Notes: generated by a model not told the origin, from the sequence alone. DNA of 64,000 nucleotides from Clostridia bacterium (GCA_017547805.1 JAFYOR010000062.1:26758-90757), one strand, 5' to 3'; positions 17,115 to 26,397 are shown, counted from the first letter of the stretch. Numbers and translations: made by a program.

Positions 17115-18230
17115 TTGCAGGAAAGAAAACGAGCGCAGGCGCGGCCCTGCGACATGAGCGTTGTTCTGCTGATGGTGGTTCTGCTGGCGATGGGGCTGCT
17201 GACGCTTTTCAGCGCGACGTATTACCAGCGAACCAGAAACGGCGATCCATTCTCGGCGGTCAAGAAGCAGCTGGTCGGCGTCGTGCTCGGGGCGGCGGCG
17301 TGCGTGGTTTTGTCCCGTGTGCCTTACAGAATCTATCGCAGGAAGAATGTCATCCTGCTTTTGCTGGGGGTCAGCGCGCTGCTGCTGGTTCTGGTGATTA
17401 TTCCGGGGATCGGCGTGAGCATCAACGGCTCGCGCCGCTGGCTGAATTTCTTTGGCATGAGCATGCAGCCGTCCGAATTTGCCAAGTATGCGATGGTCAT
17501 CTTCATGGCTGGCGCGCTTGACCGGCTTGGCGGCGGCGTGGGCAGGCTGTTTACAGGCGTTGCGCCGGTGCTGGTCGTTCCGGGCGTCATGTTTCTTTTG
17601 ATCCTTGAGCAGCCGAATCTGTCAACCGGCGGCAGCATTCTCATCTGTGCGCTGGCGATGCTTTTCTGCGCGGGACTGCGCAAGCGGCATATGGCGCTGC
17701 TGGGCGCCGGCGGACTGGTTCTTGGCGCATTCTATGCATGGAGCGCGCCGTACAGGCGCGAGCGGCTGCTTTCTTTCCGGGATCCGTTTGCCAAAATGAG
17801 CGATGAAGGCTATCAGCTTTCCCAGTCGCTCATTGCGCTGGGCAGCGGCGGTCTTTTCGGCATGGGACTTGGGCAGGGAAGGCAGAAGTTTGCCTATCTG
17901 CCCTATCCGGAATCGGACTTCATCTTTGCGATTGTCGGCGAGGATTTCGGTCTTTTTGGCTGCCTTGTAGTGGTGGCAATGTTCGCGGCGTTCGTTTTCT
18001 GCGGTCTTCGCGTGGCGGTCAACTGCTCCGACCGCTACGGCAGTCTGCTGGCGGCGGGCATCACGGCGATGATCGGCCTGCAGGCCTTTATCAACATGGG
18101 CGTTGTGACGGGCATTCTGCCCACGACTGGGCTTCCGCTGCCGTTTTTCAGCGCCGGCGGCACGTCGGTGAGCATGATTATGGCGGCGGTCGGCATTCTT
18201 CTCAACATCTCGCGCGGTGAGCAGACATAA
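17115..18230 (+). CDS. ftsW: SEDS-family peptidoglycan polymerase FtsW
   Basis: Multipass membrane glycosyltransferase that polymerises lipid II at the division site with its class B PBP partner. 371 aa and about ten helices, with the SEDS signatures NGSRRWLNF, QPSEFAKYAM, ESDFIFAIVGEDFG and TTGLPLPFFSAGGTS. TTG 17115 is chosen because AGGAGGGGG precedes it; ATG 17064 has no ribosome site and would add a charged leader. The upstream site lies in a long hairpin. murG and murC, expected after ftsW, are missing and ftsQ follows directly. Confidence 0.93.
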   Translation: MQERKRAQARPCDMSVVLLMVVLLAMGLLTLFSATYYQRTRNGDPFSAVKKQLVGVVLGAAACVVLSRVPYRIYRRKNVILLLLGVSALLLVLVIIPGIGVSINGSRRWLNFFGMSMQPSEFAKYAMVIFMAGALDRLGGGVGRLFTGVAPVLVVPGVMFLLILEQPNLSTGGSILICALAMLFCAGLRKRHMALLGAGGLVLGAFYAWSAPYRRERLLSFRDPFAKMSDEGYQLSQSLIALGSGGLFGMGLGQGRQKFAYLPYPESDFIFAIVGEDFGLFGCLVVVAMFAAFVFCGLRVAVNCSDRYGSLLAAGITAMIGLQAFINMGVVTGILPTTGLPLPFFSAGGTSVSMIMAAVGILLNISRGEQT

Positions 18231-18243
18231 GGAGAAAGAACAC

Positions 18244-19086
18244 ATGGCAAAAAAGAAGAACAGAGGGAAAAACAGGCTGCTGACCAGACTGGTGTTGTTT
18301 GCGGCGGTGTTTGCGGCGGTGCTCATTGCGCTGCTGATTTTCCTGAATAGTCAGGTGATGGTGATCAAGAACATCTCCGTTGTGGGCAACCGTACGATTT
18401 CCGCGGAGGAAGTCATTGCGCTCAGTCGGATCAATACCGGAGAACGATACGGGGAGAAATCCGACGCGCAGATAAGGGAGAATCTGGAACGCAACCGCTA
18501 CATCGTCTACGAGCGCAGCACGTTTGACTATAACAGCCGACGCCTGACGCTGCATATCAACGAGAGAATCGGCTGGGGTGTTGTCGGCGCATATGGTCTG
18601 TATTACGTCATCGACGAGACGGGCGTGGTGCTGGAATGTACCGGCAACCAGTATCCCGATAACGTGGCCGGACCGTCCGTATCCGGCCTGATTGAAACCG
18701 AAATCAGCAATATCAGACCGACGGTCGGCAGCCGGCTTCCGATTCAGACGACCCGCCGTCTGGATGTGATGGGGGCGGTTTTGAAGGCGCTGGATGAAAC
18801 GAACATGCTCATGCGCATTGCGACGCTGGATGTGACGTATCCTGATGACGTGAAGCTGCTCACCGACGGGGGAATGAGCATTGAACTGGGCGATGTGACA
18901 AACCTGAAAACCAAGCTGATCATCGCACAGGAGGTGCTGTATCTGCGCGAAAAGCAGGGCAGCGTGCTGGGCGCGAAGCTGGATGTTTCCAGCGGAACGC
19001 GCGCGCACTATATTCCGGGCGAGCGCCCGACGCCCACGCCTGTGCCCACGGCGACGCCGCTGCCGGGCGAAGAGGCCGATCAGTAA
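18244..19086 (+). CDS. ftsQ: Cell division protein FtsQ/DivIB
   Basis: Bitopic membrane protein of the divisome. 280 aa: basic cytoplasmic N-terminus, one membrane helix (LVLFAAVFAAVLIALLIFL), then a POTRA domain opening IKNISVVGNRTISAEEVI and a beta domain. It ends with a Pro/Thr-rich tail (TPTPVPTATP). ATG 18244 follows AAGGAG by nine bases and lies just downstream of the ftsW stop. It stabilises FtsL/DivIC at the septum in known bacteria. Confidence 0.9.
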   Translation: MAKKKNRGKNRLLTRLVLFAAVFAAVLIALLIFLNSQVMVIKNISVVGNRTISAEEVIALSRINTGERYGEKSDAQIRENLERNRYIVYERSTFDYNSRRLTLHINERIGWGVVGAYGLYYVIDETGVVLECTGNQYPDNVAGPSVSGLIETEISNIRPTVGSRLPIQTTRRLDVMGAVLKALDETNMLMRIATLDVTYPDDVKLLTDGGMSIELGDVTNLKTKLIIAQEVLYLREKQGSVLGAKLDVSSGTRAHYIPGERPTPTPVPTATPLPGEEADQ

Positions 19087-19142
19087 AAACCGGCCCGGAC
19101 TGGGAAAACACGGCTAAACAGGAACAAATTTGCACAAGTGGC

Positions 19143-19171
19143 TTGAAAGAACGGGCATAATCGGTTACAAT
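19143..19171 (+). promoter_or_regulatory. Promoter of ftsA-ftsZ
   Basis: TTGAAA (19143-19148), 17 bp, TACAAT (19166-19171), 83 bp upstream of the ftsA start. It gives ftsAZ an independent transcription start inside the cluster. Confidence 0.7.
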
Positions 19172-19254
19172 AAAATAGCATAATAGCAAATAAAATGATA
19201 TCATTCGCCCTTTTGGGCAAGTTTACATGCGGGCAGACAGGAGCATGAGATCGT

Positions 19255-20433
19255 ATGATGAAAAAAGCGACAGCGGTTCTGGACTTTGGTACGTCCAAAG
19301 TGCTGGTGCTGCTTGCGGAGGAGAGCGCGTATCAGAAGATTACCATCACTTCCGCGGGCATGGCCCAGTATGATGGATTCATGGACGGCGTATGGAATGA
19401 ACCGGGCGGCGTATCCGACGCGATTGCCAGCGCGCTGGATGCGGCAGAAAAGAAGATTGGCACGCACATTAAGGATGTGTACGTCGGCGTTCCCGGTGAA
19501 TTTGTGCGTGTGTATGTGATTGAAACGAGCGTTGCACTGAGCGGATCGGATCCCAAGGTGACCAGCGCGGATGTGGATAAGCTGCAGCGGCAGGCAACGG
19601 AGCTGCTGGACAGGCCGACCGGCGTGATCATCCACCGTTCCCCGGCGTGGTTCCGTGTGGACGATCATGAAAAGACGCTGGAGCCTGTGGAGCAGAAGGG
19701 TACCCTGCTGGAGGGCATGATCGGCTTTGTTGTGGCCGATCAGTTCTTCATCAACGACGTGACTGCGCGCCTGCGCGAGCAGAATGTCGCCGTGAAGGGC
19801 TTCTTCTCGACCTCGGTGGGCGAGGCGATGCAGCTCATTCCCTATGACCAGCGCGACCATACGGCGGTGCTGGTGGACGTGGGATACCTCTCTACCGAGG
19901 TGATGGCGGTCGAAGGCGACGCGCTCATCTGGCAGAAGGTGCTGCCCGTCGGCGGCGCGCATATCACGCTGGATCTGGCATACGGCCTTGAAAAGCCGTT
20001 TGAAATGTGCGAGAAGATCAAGCGCAGCTATACCTTCAACGCTCCCAAGAACACGCAGATTGACGTGCAGGGCGAGGATGGCCAGATCGAATCCTTTGAC
20101 GGGGAAAAGATCAGCATGATCATCGACGCGCGCGTGGATGAAATCCTTGAGATGGTTGAGGATGCCATCAGCAAGAGTGGCATCCGCCTTGGCAATTGGT
20201 CCAGCATCTACTTCACCGGCGGCGGTCTGATGCCCATGGGCGGCGCGCGTGTGTATGCGGCGAACAAGCTTTCCCGCAACGTCCGCGAGGCGAACCCCAA
20301 GACCTCCAAGCTCAAGCCGGCGCAGATTTACGCCAGCGGCAATGGTCTGCTTGAACTGGTGTACAACACCATCGAGATGGAAGAACAGGACGAAGGTCTG
20401 TTTGACCGCATCAAGCGCGTCTTCCGCAGATAA
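19255..20433 (+). CDS. ftsA: Actin-like division protein FtsA
   Basis: Membrane tether for FtsZ. 392 aa with actin-family nucleotide motifs (LDFGTSKV phosphate 1, [12 protein letters not shown] phosphate 2, [13 protein letters not shown] adenosine) and the FtsA-specific 1C domain between them. The C-terminus [14 protein letters not shown] is an amphipathic membrane-targeting helix as in known FtsA. Directly upstream of ftsZ, which supports the assignment over MreB or DivIVA-type relatives. Confidence 0.9.
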   Translation: MMKKATAVLDFGTSKVLVLLAEESAYQKITITSAGMAQYDGFMDGVWNEPGGVSDAIASALDAAEKKIGTHIKDVYVGVPGEFVRVYVIETSVALSGSDPKVTSADVDKLQRQATELLDRPTGVIIHRSPAWFRVDDHEKTLEPVEQKGTLLEGMIGFVVADQFFINDVTARLREQNVAVKGFFSTSVGEAMQLIPYDQRDHTAVLVDVGYLSTEVMAVEGDALIWQKVLPVGGAHITLDLAYGLEKPFEMCEKIKRSYTFNAPKNTQIDVQGEDGQIESFDGEKISMIIDARVDEILEMVEDAISKSGIRLGNWSSIYFTGGGLMPMGGARVYAANKLSRNVREANPKTSKLKPAQIYASGNGLLELVYNTIEMEEQDEGLFDRIKRVFRR

Positions 20434-20506
20434 GGACGACGGCTCACGCTGGAAGCGACTGACGCATCCGGCATCTGATATATGGACAACAAAGGGGGAT
20501 TTTCCT

Positions 20507-21844
20507 GTGTTTGAAATTGAAATGGACGAGCGCCCGGCAGCTTCCATTAAGGTTGTAGGCTGCGGCGGCGGCGGCGGAAACGCGCTCAACCGCATGGTTG
20601 AATGCGGCGTGACCGGCGTTGATTTTATCGCTGTCAATACCGATGTGCAGGCCCTGCGCACCAGCCGCGCGGCGACCATGATCCAGATCGGCGAAAAGCT
20701 GACCAAGGGTCTGGGCGCGGGCGCGACCCCGGAAATCGGCAAGAAGGCCGCTGAAGAAAGCCGCGAGGAGATTGCCAGCGCGCTTAAGGGCGCGGATCTG
20801 GTGTTCGTGACCGCCGGCATGGGCGGCGGCACCGGCACGGGCGCTGCGCCTGTCGTTGCGGAAATCGCGCGCGATATGGGCATCCTGACCATCGCTGTGG
20901 TGACCAAGCCGTTCGCCTTTGAGGGCAAGACCCGTATGCGCAAGGCGGAAAACGGCATTGACGAGCTCAAGCAGCGCGTGGATACGCTGGTTGTCATTCC
21001 CAACGAGCGCCTGCTGCAGGTCTGCCCGAAGGGCACTTCCTTCAAGGGCGCGTTCAACTTCGCCGACGACGTGCTGCGTCAGGGCATTCAGGGCATTTCC
21101 GATCTGATTTCCCAGACCGGCATCATCAACCTTGACTTCGCCGACGTGAAGGCGGTCATGGAGTCCGGCGGCATGGCGCATCTGGGCATCGGCATCGGCA
21201 AGGGCGAGAAGGCCATGGTCGATGCGGCGCAGAACGCGATCTCTTCTCCGATGCTGGAGACGACGATCGACGGCGCGCGCGCGGTGCTCATCAACGTCAC
21301 CTGCAACTCCGACTGCGGCATTGCCGATATCAACGATGCGGTCGAAATGATCACCGCCGCCGCGGACAGCGAGGCGAACATCATCTTCGGCGCGAGCATC
21401 GATGACTCTCTGGAGGACGAGGTCCGCATCACCGTCATCGCTACCGGCTTTGAGAAGGTGCCGTTCCCGCCGCGCGCTTCCAGCGCGGAGCGTCCGGCGT
21501 CCCTGCCCAGCCAGGCGGCGTATGTGCCCCAGTCCTTCGCCAGCGCCTATGCGCCGCAGAGTCAGCCGGCGCCGCAGATGAACAGCTTTGCGCGTTTTGA
21601 TGCGGGCTATACGCCGGTGACCTCCACCTTCGGCCAGATGCAGAATCCTGCGCCGCAGACCGCTGAACCCGAGGTTCCCTCCTTTGTCAACGAGCCGATG
21701 AGCGCGCCGCGAGTCTCTCCGTTCGCCGGCATGCAGCAGGAGGCGCCGGTTCAGATGAGCCAGCCGCAGAACGAAGTCCGCCAGGAAGAGAACCGTCCGC
21801 GTTCCTTCATGGACGGCATCCCGGCCTACATGCGCCGCAAGTAA
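20507..21844 (+). CDS. ftsZ: Tubulin-like division GTPase FtsZ
   Basis: Polymerises into the Z-ring. 445 aa: the tubulin signature GGGTGTGA (106-113), the N-terminal [10 protein letters not shown] nucleotide loop, the [11 protein letters not shown]-like T7 region ([11 protein letters not shown]), then a long Pro/Gln/Ala-rich linker (about 325-430) and a conserved C-terminal tail [11 protein letters not shown] that binds FtsA. GTG 20507 follows AAAGGGGG by eight bases; ATG 20522 is possible. The linker is longer than in Bacillus. Confidence 0.96.
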   Translation: MFEIEMDERPAASIKVVGCGGGGGNALNRMVECGVTGVDFIAVNTDVQALRTSRAATMIQIGEKLTKGLGAGATPEIGKKAAEESREEIASALKGADLVFVTAGMGGGTGTGAAPVVAEIARDMGILTIAVVTKPFAFEGKTRMRKAENGIDELKQRVDTLVVIPNERLLQVCPKGTSFKGAFNFADDVLRQGIQGISDLISQTGIINLDFADVKAVMESGGMAHLGIGIGKGEKAMVDAAQNAISSPMLETTIDGARAVLINVTCNSDCGIADINDAVEMITAAADSEANIIFGASIDDSLEDEVRITVIATGFEKVPFPPRASSAERPASLPSQAAYVPQSFASAYAPQSQPAPQMNSFARFDAGYTPVTSTFGQMQNPAPQTAEPEVPSFVNEPMSAPRVSPFAGMQQEAPVQMSQPQNEVRQEENRPRSFMDGIPAYMRRK

Positions 21845-21861
21845 TCGATTCTATGCAAATA

Positions 21862-21899
21862 ACAGCCGCCTCAGAAGGGATTCTGAGGCGGCTGTCTTT
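21862..21899 (+). terminator. Terminator after ftsZ
   Basis: Fifteen-bp perfect stem ACAGCCGCCTCAGAA (21862-21876) with TTCTGAGGCGGCTGT (21881-21895), loop GGGA, then CTTTG. Closes the dcw cluster. Confidence 0.85.
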
Positions 21900-22016
21900 G
21901 CTGATTCAGATGTGTTTCATGCGCGAGGCAAAGTGGGATCAAGGGTTCAGATTTATCTGAACTGGGACGGGAGTGAATGACAGCCCAGCGGGCTGTTAGA
22001 ACCGTCCTGACCGACG

Positions 22017-22072
22017 AACGTGGAGCGAGGAGACAGAAGCCCCTTGGCAGGGGTTGGGGTGGCAGTCCCATC
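22017..22072 (-). repeat. Divergent copy of dispersed palindromic repeat family 1
   Basis: On the minus strand it reads GGGACTGCCACCCCAACCCC, then TGCCAAGGGG and CTTCTGTCTCC, matching the order of segments in the copies at 25355, 44543 and 54027. It lies between ftsZ and the TtcA gene, with a further hairpin GTTCAGAT-TT-ATCTGAAC at about 21944-21961. Confidence 0.45.
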
Positions 22073-22077
22073 GTATC

Positions 22078-22830
22078 TTACCGCCTTACCGTTTCCTCTT
22101 CCGGGCGTCCCGCCTGCACGATGTCCCACAGACCGTACTGGTCGGTGTTGCGCAGGGCGGCGAGCATATAATCCTTGATCTGCGGATAGTCTTTGGAGAG
22201 CGTCCGGATGAGCTGCTTGATTTCCTCGCGCTTGGAATGCCCGTCCGCCGGGCAGGGGTTCTTGACCAGCGGAAGGTCAAGTTCCCTGACCATGTGCTTG
22301 ACATGCTTTTCCGGGACGTAGATCATCGGGCGGATGACCGTGATTTCCCGACGGGAAAGATAGGTGTTGGGATGGAAGGTGTGCAGGCGGCCTTCAAAAA
22401 GCAGGCTCATGAGCAGGGTCTCAATCGCGTCGTCGCGATGATGACCGAGCGCCAGCTTGTTGCAGCCGAGGTCTTTGGCGGCGTCGTTGAGCGCGCCGCG
22501 GCGCATCTTTGCGCACAGGGCGCAGGGGTTGCTTTCCTTGCGCACGTCAAAGATGATGTGCGCGATTTCCGTGTCAATGACGGTGTAGGGCACGTCGATC
22601 TTTTCGCACAGCGCAGCAATGCCGCTCACATCGAAGGGTTCAAGGCCCATCTTCAGCGTGATGGCATGCAGGGCAAAGTCCTTGTGGGAAAATTTGCGGT
22701 AGAGCGAGAGGGCGTAGAGCAGCAGCAGGCTGTCCTTGCCGCCGGAAATGCCCACGGCGACGCGGTCGCCCGGCGCAATCATATCAAAATCGGTATCCGC
22801 CTTGCGGACACAGCCAAGTACAGTTTTCAT
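22078..22830 (-). CDS. TtcA-family tRNA 2-thiocytidine (or related) thiolase
   Basis: ATP-dependent PP-loop enzyme of the TtcA/TtuA group, which activates a tRNA base for sulfur insertion. 250 aa with PP-loop SGGKDS, the CALC pair (CxxC) expected to hold an Fe-S cluster, the GHHRDDAIETLL helix, and a third cysteine in NPCPADGHSKR. ATG 22830 follows AGGAGG; a longer frame to 22887 lacks a site. The exact tRNA position modified is not certain. Confidence 0.88.
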   Translation of the reverse strand: MKTVLGCVRKADTDFDMIAPGDRVAVGISGGKDSLLLLYALSLYRKFSHKDFALHAITLKMGLEPFDVSGIAALCEKIDVPYTVIDTEIAHIIFDVRKESNPCALCAKMRRGALNDAAKDLGCNKLALGHHRDDAIETLLMSLLFEGRLHTFHPNTYLSRREITVIRPMIYVPEKHVKHMVRELDLPLVKNPCPADGHSKREEIKQLIRTLSKDYPQIKDYMLAALRNTDQYGLWDIVQAGRPEEETVRR

Positions 22831-22857
22831 CTGGTCATTCCTCCTGTTGTCGTTGAC

Positions 22858-22887
22858 AGTATAACCGCGTGCTAAAGATTCTGTCAA
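22858..22887 (-). promoter_or_regulatory. Promoter of the TtcA-family gene
   Basis: Minus strand TTGACA (22882-22887), 18 bp, TATACT (22858-22863). Confidence 0.7.
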
Positions 22888-22903
22888 GTCAGATGAAGAA
22901 TGC

Positions 22904-22932
22904 TTGACGCATGAAATAGAAGCTGGTAGAAT
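22904..22932 (+). promoter_or_regulatory. Promoter of the DUF368 gene
   Basis: TTGACG (22904-22909), 17 bp, TAGAAT (22927-22932). Divergent from the TtcA promoter just upstream. Confidence 0.65.
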
Positions 22933-23001
22933 AAACTTCAGTCTGCATAGGGCAGGTTGAGCGTTTGTTTTTTTGGATGTAAAAGGGAGAATGTAGAAAA
23001 T

Positions 23002-23856
23002 ATGAAGTATTTAATTGAAATACTGCGCGGCATCGTCATCGGTGTGGCGAATATCATTCCGGGCGTAAGCGGCGGCACGATGATGGTATCCATGGGTATT
23101 TATGATACGCTGATCAGCTGCATCAACAACCTCTTTAAGGATCTTAAGGGCTGCGTGAAGGTGCTCTGGCCGTACGGCGTGGGCATGGGTCTGGGCATTG
23201 TGGGTCTGGCCAAGGTGCTGACCTACCTGCTGGAAGCGTTCCCGCTGCCCACCAACATGGCGTTTATCGGCCTGATCCTGGGCAGCCTGCCGGTGATCCT
23301 TGGCAGAATCAAGGGCGAAAAGAAGGGCGTCGCCGGCCTGATCGCGTTCGTTGCGGCGTTTGCGCTGGTTGTCGGCCTGCAGATTCTGGGCGAGGGAAAT
23401 GGTCAGGATGCGGCGATCACGCTGAGCATCGGCCAGATGGCGATTCTGTTCGTGATGGGCGTCATCGCTTCTGCGACGATGGTCATCCCGGGTGTTTCCG
23501 GCTCGATGATGCTGATGCTGCTGGGCTACTATAACCCGATCATCGGCGCGATCAGCGCCGCAATTGACGCGCTGCTGGCAATGGATATCGCGGGTATCCT
23601 TGCTGCGTGCGGCGTGCTGGTTCCCTTTGGCATCGGCGTCGTGATCGGCATCTTTGCGATTGCTAAGCTTATCGAGATCCTGCTCAAGCGCTTTAAGGGC
23701 CAGACCTACTGCGCGATCCTCGGTCTGGTTGCCGCCTCTCCGGTGGCGATTCTGATGGCGACGAACTACGCCGGCGTGACGATGATCAGCTGGGGGATGG
23801 GCGCGGTGACGCTGGCGCTGGGATTCTTTGCCGCGTATAAACTTGGCGGAGAATAA
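23002..23856 (+). CDS. DUF368 membrane protein (PopT-type polyprenyl-phosphate transporter)
   Basis: 284 aa, about eight membrane helices. The duplicated signature IIPGVSGGTMM near residues 16-26 and VIPGVSGSMMLMLLG in the second half marks the DUF368 family. Some members are reported to recycle undecaprenyl phosphate across the membrane, which would fit the wall-synthesis genes nearby. GGGAG precedes the ATG at 23002; an upstream ATG at 22957 is less likely. Monocistronic, between promoter 22904 and the metK leader. Confidence 0.85.
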   Translation: MKYLIEILRGIVIGVANIIPGVSGGTMMVSMGIYDTLISCINNLFKDLKGCVKVLWPYGVGMGLGIVGLAKVLTYLLEAFPLPTNMAFIGLILGSLPVILGRIKGEKKGVAGLIAFVAAFALVVGLQILGEGNGQDAAITLSIGQMAILFVMGVIASATMVIPGVSGSMMLMLLGYYNPIIGAISAAIDALLAMDIAGILAACGVLVPFGIGVVIGIFAIAKLIEILLKRFKGQTYCAILGLVAASPVAILMATNYAGVTMISWGMGAVTLALGFFAAYKLGGE

Positions 23857-23859
23857 TAC

Positions 23860-23888
23860 TTGACAAAGTATAAATAATCTGCTATCAT
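23860..23888 (+). promoter_or_regulatory. Promoter of the metK transcript
   Basis: TTGACA (23860-23865), 17 bp, TATCAT (23883-23888), immediately upstream of the SAM riboswitch. Confidence 0.75.
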
Positions 23889-23926
23889 ATGTCCCGCTTG
23901 AAAAACAAGTGAATAGCCTTATTAAG

Positions 23927-24012
23927 AGCGGCGGAGGGAATAGGCCCTGTGAAGCCCGGCAACCGGTTTGATCCGGTGCTAAATCCTACGACAGCGATGT
24001 CGGCAGATGAGG
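23927..24012 (+). promoter_or_regulatory. SAM-I (S-box) riboswitch aptamer
   Basis: It shows the conserved order AAGAG, GGAGGGA, GGCCCTGTGAAGCC, CGGCAACCGG and GGTGCTAAATCCTAC. P1 forms between CCTTAT (23927-23932) and ATGAGG (24007-24012). It controls metK by transcription termination: high S-adenosylmethionine favours the terminator just downstream. Confidence 0.93.
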
Positions 24013-24027
24013 TGTGGAGAGAATGTT

Positions 24028-24062
24028 ACCGCTCTGATTTTGCGCAAATCAGGGCGGTTTTC
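24028..24062 (+). terminator. Expression-platform terminator of the SAM riboswitch
   Basis: ACCGCTCTGATTT pairs with AAATCAGGGCGGT around a TGCGC loop, followed by TTTTCT. Confidence 0.9.
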
Positions 24063-24113
24063 TATTGCACATGCATGTGCGGCATGACGGCATATTGAGG
24101 AGGAACACATTCA

Positions 24114-25286
24114 ATGAGAAAGCTTTTTACGTCTGAATCCGTTACCGAAGGACATCCGGATAAAATCTGCGACCAGATCAGCGACGCGGTGCTCGATGCG
24201 ATCCTTGCACAGGATCCGATGGCGCGCGTGGCCTGCGAAACCTGCACCACGACCGGCATCGTCATGGTCATGGGCGAAGTGACCACCACGGCGACGTATG
24301 CGGTTGACGACATCGTGCGCAAGGTTGTTTGCGATATCGGTTATGACCGCGCGAAGTACGGCTTTGACGGCAGCACCTGCGCCGTTCTCACCGCGCTGCA
24401 CGGCCAGAGCCCGGACATTGCGCAGGGCGTTGACGCGGCGCTGGAAGGCCGTTCCATCGGCGATAATGACATCGGCGCCGGCGATCAGGGCATGATGTTT
24501 GGCTATGCCTGCGACGAGACCCCGGAAATGATGCCCATGCCCATCGCGCTGGCGCACCGCATTACCCGCCGTCTCTCCGAAGCGCGCCGCAGCGGCGAGC
24601 TTCCCTGGCTGCGTCCGGACGGCAAGAGCCAGGTGACCGTCGAGTACGAGGATGACAAGCCTGTGCGCGTGGACACCGTCGTCGTTTCCACCCAGCATGC
24701 GCCGGAAGTCGAATACGAGACCCTGTGCCGCGAGATCATCGAGCGTGTCATCCGCCGCTCTGTTCCGGCGGAGCTGATGGACGATAAGACCCGCTTCCTG
24801 ATCAACCCGACCGGCAAGTTCGTCATCGGCGGCCCGATGGGCGACTCCGGTCTGACCGGCCGCAAGATCATCGTGGATACCTACGGCGGCTATGCCCGTC
24901 ATGGCGGCGGCGCGTTCTCCGGCAAGGATCCGACGAAGGTGGACCGCAGCGCTGCGTATGCCGGCCGCTACGTCGCCAAGAACCTCGTCGCTGCTGGCCT
25001 GTGCAAGCGCTGTGAAATTGAGCTGGCGTACGCCATCGGCGTGGCGCAGCCGGTTTCCCTGCTGGTGGACAGCTTCGGCACCGGCGTGGTGTCCGACGAG
25101 AAGCTCGCTGAGATCGTGCGTGCCTGCTTTGACCTGCGCCCGGCGGCGATCATCAAGACGCTTAACCTGCGCCGCCCGATCTACCGCCAGACCGCTGCGT
25201 TCGGTCACTTCGGCCGCACGGACATCGATCTGCCGTGGGAGCACATCGACCGCATCGATGACCTGAAGAAGGCTGCGGGCGTGTAA
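24114..25286 (+). CDS. metK: S-adenosylmethionine synthetase
   Basis: Makes S-adenosylmethionine from methionine and ATP. 390 aa with the family signatures [19 protein letters not shown] (substrate and Mg site), [12 protein letters not shown], and [19 protein letters not shown]. The SAM-I riboswitch upstream fits feedback control by its product. The ATG follows GAGGAGG. It is monocistronic, ending in a strong terminator. Confidence 0.97.
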   Translation: MRKLFTSESVTEGHPDKICDQISDAVLDAILAQDPMARVACETCTTTGIVMVMGEVTTTATYAVDDIVRKVVCDIGYDRAKYGFDGSTCAVLTALHGQSPDIAQGVDAALEGRSIGDNDIGAGDQGMMFGYACDETPEMMPMPIALAHRITRRLSEARRSGELPWLRPDGKSQVTVEYEDDKPVRVDTVVVSTQHAPEVEYETLCREIIERVIRRSVPAELMDDKTRFLINPTGKFVIGGPMGDSGLTGRKIIVDTYGGYARHGGGAFSGKDPTKVDRSAAYAGRYVAKNLVAAGLCKRCEIELAYAIGVAQPVSLLVDSFGTGVVSDEKLAEIVRACFDLRPAAIIKTLNLRRPIYRQTAAFGHFGRTDIDLPWEHIDRIDDLKKAAGV

Positions 25287-25296
25287 TTGATAAAGA

Positions 25297-25343
25297 AACT
25301 CCGGTTTCCGGGCAGAAAATGCCGGGAGACCGGAGTTTTTTCG
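25297..25343 (+). terminator. Terminator after metK
   Basis: ACTCCGGT/ACCGGAGT outer stem with an inner CCGGCA/TGCCGG-type helix, then TTTTTT. Confidence 0.85.
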
Positions 25344-25354
25344 ATTGAAGAGGG

Positions 25355-25427
25355 ACGTTAGGGGCGGCTGCCCCTAACACCCTGCTTGGGGATTTTATCC
25401 CCAAACCCCTTCTTCGCTTCGCGCAGA
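25355..25427 (+). repeat. Dispersed palindromic repeat family 1, copy B
   Basis: Order of parts: ACGT-AGGGGC-loop-GCCCCT-AAC-ACCC-TGC, then stem TTGGGGAT/ATCCCCAA, then CCCC and TTCGCTTCGCG. It shares this order with copies at 54027-54096 and, inverted, 44543-44613. No coding potential. Confidence 0.65.
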
Positions 25428-25447
25428 TTCAAGCGGATTATACAAAG

Positions 25448-25475
25448 AAACGGCTCCGGAACCCCGGAGCCGTTT
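25448..25475 (-). terminator. Terminator of the downstream minus-strand gene
   Basis: Perfect AAACGGCTCCGG/CCGGAGCCGTTT stem just beyond the stop of the secreted protein. Confidence 0.75.
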
Positions 25476-25484
25476 GGGATTGCA

Positions 25485-26171
25485 TTAAAGGAATTCCATC
25501 GTGGAGCGCACCTTGCGGTAGACGTACTCATAGTAGGAATACCAGCTGCGCGGAGTGGTCAGGCGGATCTGGTAGAGCGCCTTGCCGTGCGCAACGACGA
25601 TGATGCGTCCGTTCATCAGGTAGTTCTTCGCGCCGTCGTTGTATTCAGCTTTGTAATAGCAGTAGTATCCATTGGCGTCGCCCACGGACTGGGACGCGAT
25701 GGAGTTGGCGGAGAAGACTGTGAAGCTCTGCTCCAGCTCTTCCAGCACGTATTCAAGGCGTTCGCGCGCGTCGGACGCGGTCTGCTGCAGACCCATGTTC
25801 AGCTTTTCGATCGTCAGGCGGGTCTGGTAGCCGCCGACGTCCATCATCTCGCTCTGCGGCTCAACGAACTGAACGGTCGTGTCCAGGTTCGTGTTCGGGT
25901 TGAGCAGCCAGGTGTAGGGGATGGAAAAGGAAATGCCCATGGATTCGTTGGTGTAGGTGTCATAGATGTAGTTGGGCGTGGGCGCGGGCGTGGGCGTCGG
26001 CTTGTCGATGGGATCGACGGCGACGGGCGTGGCGTCAGGCTGATCAAGCTCAAGCTTGGAAAAATCCACATTCAGCTCCTGCGTGGCGGGCATGGGCGTG
26101 ACGGCGGATTCGGCCAGCGCCATCGCGCAGGCACACAGCGCGGCGACGAGGAAAAAGAGGAAGCGTTTCAT
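25485..26171 (-). CDS. Secreted protein of unknown function (Pro/Thr-rich linker)
   Basis: 228 aa. A cleavable signal peptide (MKRFLFFLVAALCACAMALAE) is followed by a Pro/Thr linker (TPTPAPTPN) and a globular C-terminal domain starting NESMGISFSIP. The last part (YLMNGRIIVVAHGKALYQI) resembles PsbP/DUF1795-like folds seen in extracellular proteins, but no catalytic motif is visible. ATG 26171 follows TTGGAGG. Its promoter is divergent from the dehydrogenase gene. Confidence 0.75.
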   Translation of the reverse strand: MKRFLFFLVAALCACAMALAESAVTPMPATQELNVDFSKLELDQPDATPVAVDPIDKPTPTPAPTPNYIYDTYTNESMGISFSIPYTWLLNPNTNLDTTVQFVEPQSEMMDVGGYQTRLTIEKLNMGLQQTASDARERLEYVLEELEQSFTVFSANSIASQSVGDANGYYCYYKAEYNDGAKNYLMNGRIIVVAHGKALYQIRLTTPRSWYSYYEYVYRKVRSTMEFL

Positions 26172-26235
26172 GACAGTAAACCTCCAATCCAAAAACGCAG
26201 ATGATTGCGAAACGTTCTGTTCAAAATCTATCGTC

Positions 26236-26264
26236 AGTATAACAGGTCGGCTTCAAAAAGTCAA
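26236..26264 (-). promoter_or_regulatory. Promoter of the secreted-protein gene
   Basis: Minus strand TTGACT (26259-26264), 17 bp, TATACT (26236-26241). Confidence 0.65.
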
Positions 26265-26277
26265 CGCCGTGGGGGGA

Positions 26278-26306
26278 TTGAAAGACTGGCAGCCGTCCCT
26301 TATAAT
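26278..26306 (+). promoter_or_regulatory. Promoter of the hydroxyacid dehydrogenase operon
   Basis: TTGAAA (26278-26283), 17 bp, consensus TATAAT (26301-26306). Confidence 0.75.
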
Positions 26307-26397
26307 AGAAACGAACGATACGCGCAACTGCCTGCAGGGTTTGGAAAAAAGATTGCGTACAAATCGCCCCAAGCGGGCAAGTGGAGGGAAAAGCCTG

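Noticed and set aside
22054-22875. Plus-strand frame of 273 codons opposite the TtcA-family gene
   Set aside because: The minus strand encodes PP-loop and CxxC motifs, a promoter and a ribosome site; the plus frame has none.
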